DNA of 62,484 nucleotides from Tubiluchus corallicola (taxonomy: Eukaryota > Priapulida > Priapulimorpha > Priapulimorphida > Tubiluchidae), in NCBI GenBank assembly GCA_030141605.1, contig JAQGDQ010001104.1:1-62484 (forward strand), written 5' to 3'. A model generated the notes under the pieces. That model made no database searches. It was not told the DNA's origin and saw nothing but the letters and a program-made list of their open reading frames with translations. Within the stretch, counting starts at the first letter, position 1, and the number at the start of each line of letters is the position of its first letter. This document shows positions 61,736-62,484 of this stretch, one piece after another. The position numbers and the translations under genes are program-made.

Positions 61736-62284
61736 AAATTCTAAAACGATTGCGATATGCTTCTATTGATTTCAAACTAAACATTAAACCCAACACAACC
61801 TCAACGACTTCACACGGCTGTAGTAGCCCATACGTCTTCTAATTGTTAACCTCGACGCCTTTGTTCATCGTAAATGAGACCAAAAACACGTTCAAAATAA
61901 TTATCGCTATTAGAATTAGAAATCGAGTCTCATACAAATGCACAAACAGAATCGAGCAATACTGCCATCTCTTTCACCCCACTTCATCATTTTATTAAGC
62001 ATGAATCGTTTTATCACCCCAATGGTAAGTAGTGTGCTCTAATTTCTTGAGAGGAAGTAATGATTTAGAAGTAATTAAGGCATTTATTAATTATGTTGAA
62101 AAAGCGTTTTTAAGACATGATGAACAACACATTATGTTATGATCATATCATTGAAAATGAGGCCTAAAATTTATTTTAAATACTATCATTAAACTTTTCA
62201 TTAAATAACTAATATAACTAACAGGAAGATTTAACAATATTTCTTTTTTCAGTAATTGTTTTGTTTGTATAATTATAGCGTCAT

Positions 62285-62430
62285 TATATTTCATAATTGA
62301 AACTGTATATATGTCTTGTTTTTTGTATATTTCAAAATTGAAATTGTATGTATGTCTTGTTTTTTGTATATTTGAAAATTGAAATTGTATATATGTCTTG
62401 TTTTTTGTATATTTGAAAATTGAAATTGAG
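62285..62430. repeat. Three-copy ~53-bp tandem repeat
   Basis: Units built on tatgtcttgttttttgtata followed by tttgaaaattgaaattg, near the window end. Confidence 0.8.
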
Positions 62431-62484
62431 CAATACGTAATACTACTTCAATTGTACTTCGTTCAGTTACGTATTACTATTGGT

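Overview
This is a stretch of animal (metazoan) nuclear DNA. It is AT-rich, its genes are split by GT-AG introns, and much of it is repeats. I read four reasonably complete protein genes by joining exons by hand: an SLC22-type organic ion transporter on the + strand (10 exons, 12841-28787, 563 aa), a secreted protein with a PAN-like region and an F5/8 type C (discoidin) domain on the - strand (5 exons, 35216-39318, 268 aa), and two neuronal calcium sensor (NCS) EF-hand genes in tandem on the - strand (46495-49470, hippocalcin/neurocalcin type, 190 aa; 54788-56440, NCS-2-like, 187 aa). The NCS genes, the F5/8C gene, BEL/Pao-type and non-LTR retroelements and hAT, piggyBac and Tc1-like terminal repeats point to an invertebrate, perhaps marine. 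I cannot name the species.

Layout. 1-11600 is repeat-dominated: two 807-bp direct copies (788-1594 and 10224-11030) lie on either side of a 7.4-kb fold-back structure (1591-8951). Its two 2-kb inverted arms each carry about 30 units of a 41-bp tandem repeat. Three isolated exon-like pieces sit in or beside it. 11700-28800 holds the SLC22 gene, whose introns hold hAT, TA-flanked and TTAA-flanked MITEs, LINE 3' ends followed by microsatellites, and a second locus of a 29-bp minisatellite element. 28800-39320 holds the F5/8C gene. Decayed copies of its last exon lie downstream, one of them split by a second fold-back element (32155-34064). 40186-42445 is a broken BEL/Pao integrase region in which a 75-bp coding segment has been amplified in frame to about 23 copies. 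46500-56450 holds the two NCS genes. In the first, a 55-bp unit carrying the 3' splice site and the start of the last exon is tandemly repeated about 16 times in the intron. 58296-60455 is a third inverted repeat, with GA/CT tracts in its arms.

The four genes are not an operon and need not act together; only the two NCS genes are evident paralogues. The most notable feature is how often short pieces of this region, including coding pieces, have been expanded into tandem arrays or doubled as inverted repeats. All family assignments are by eye from motifs; no search was run.
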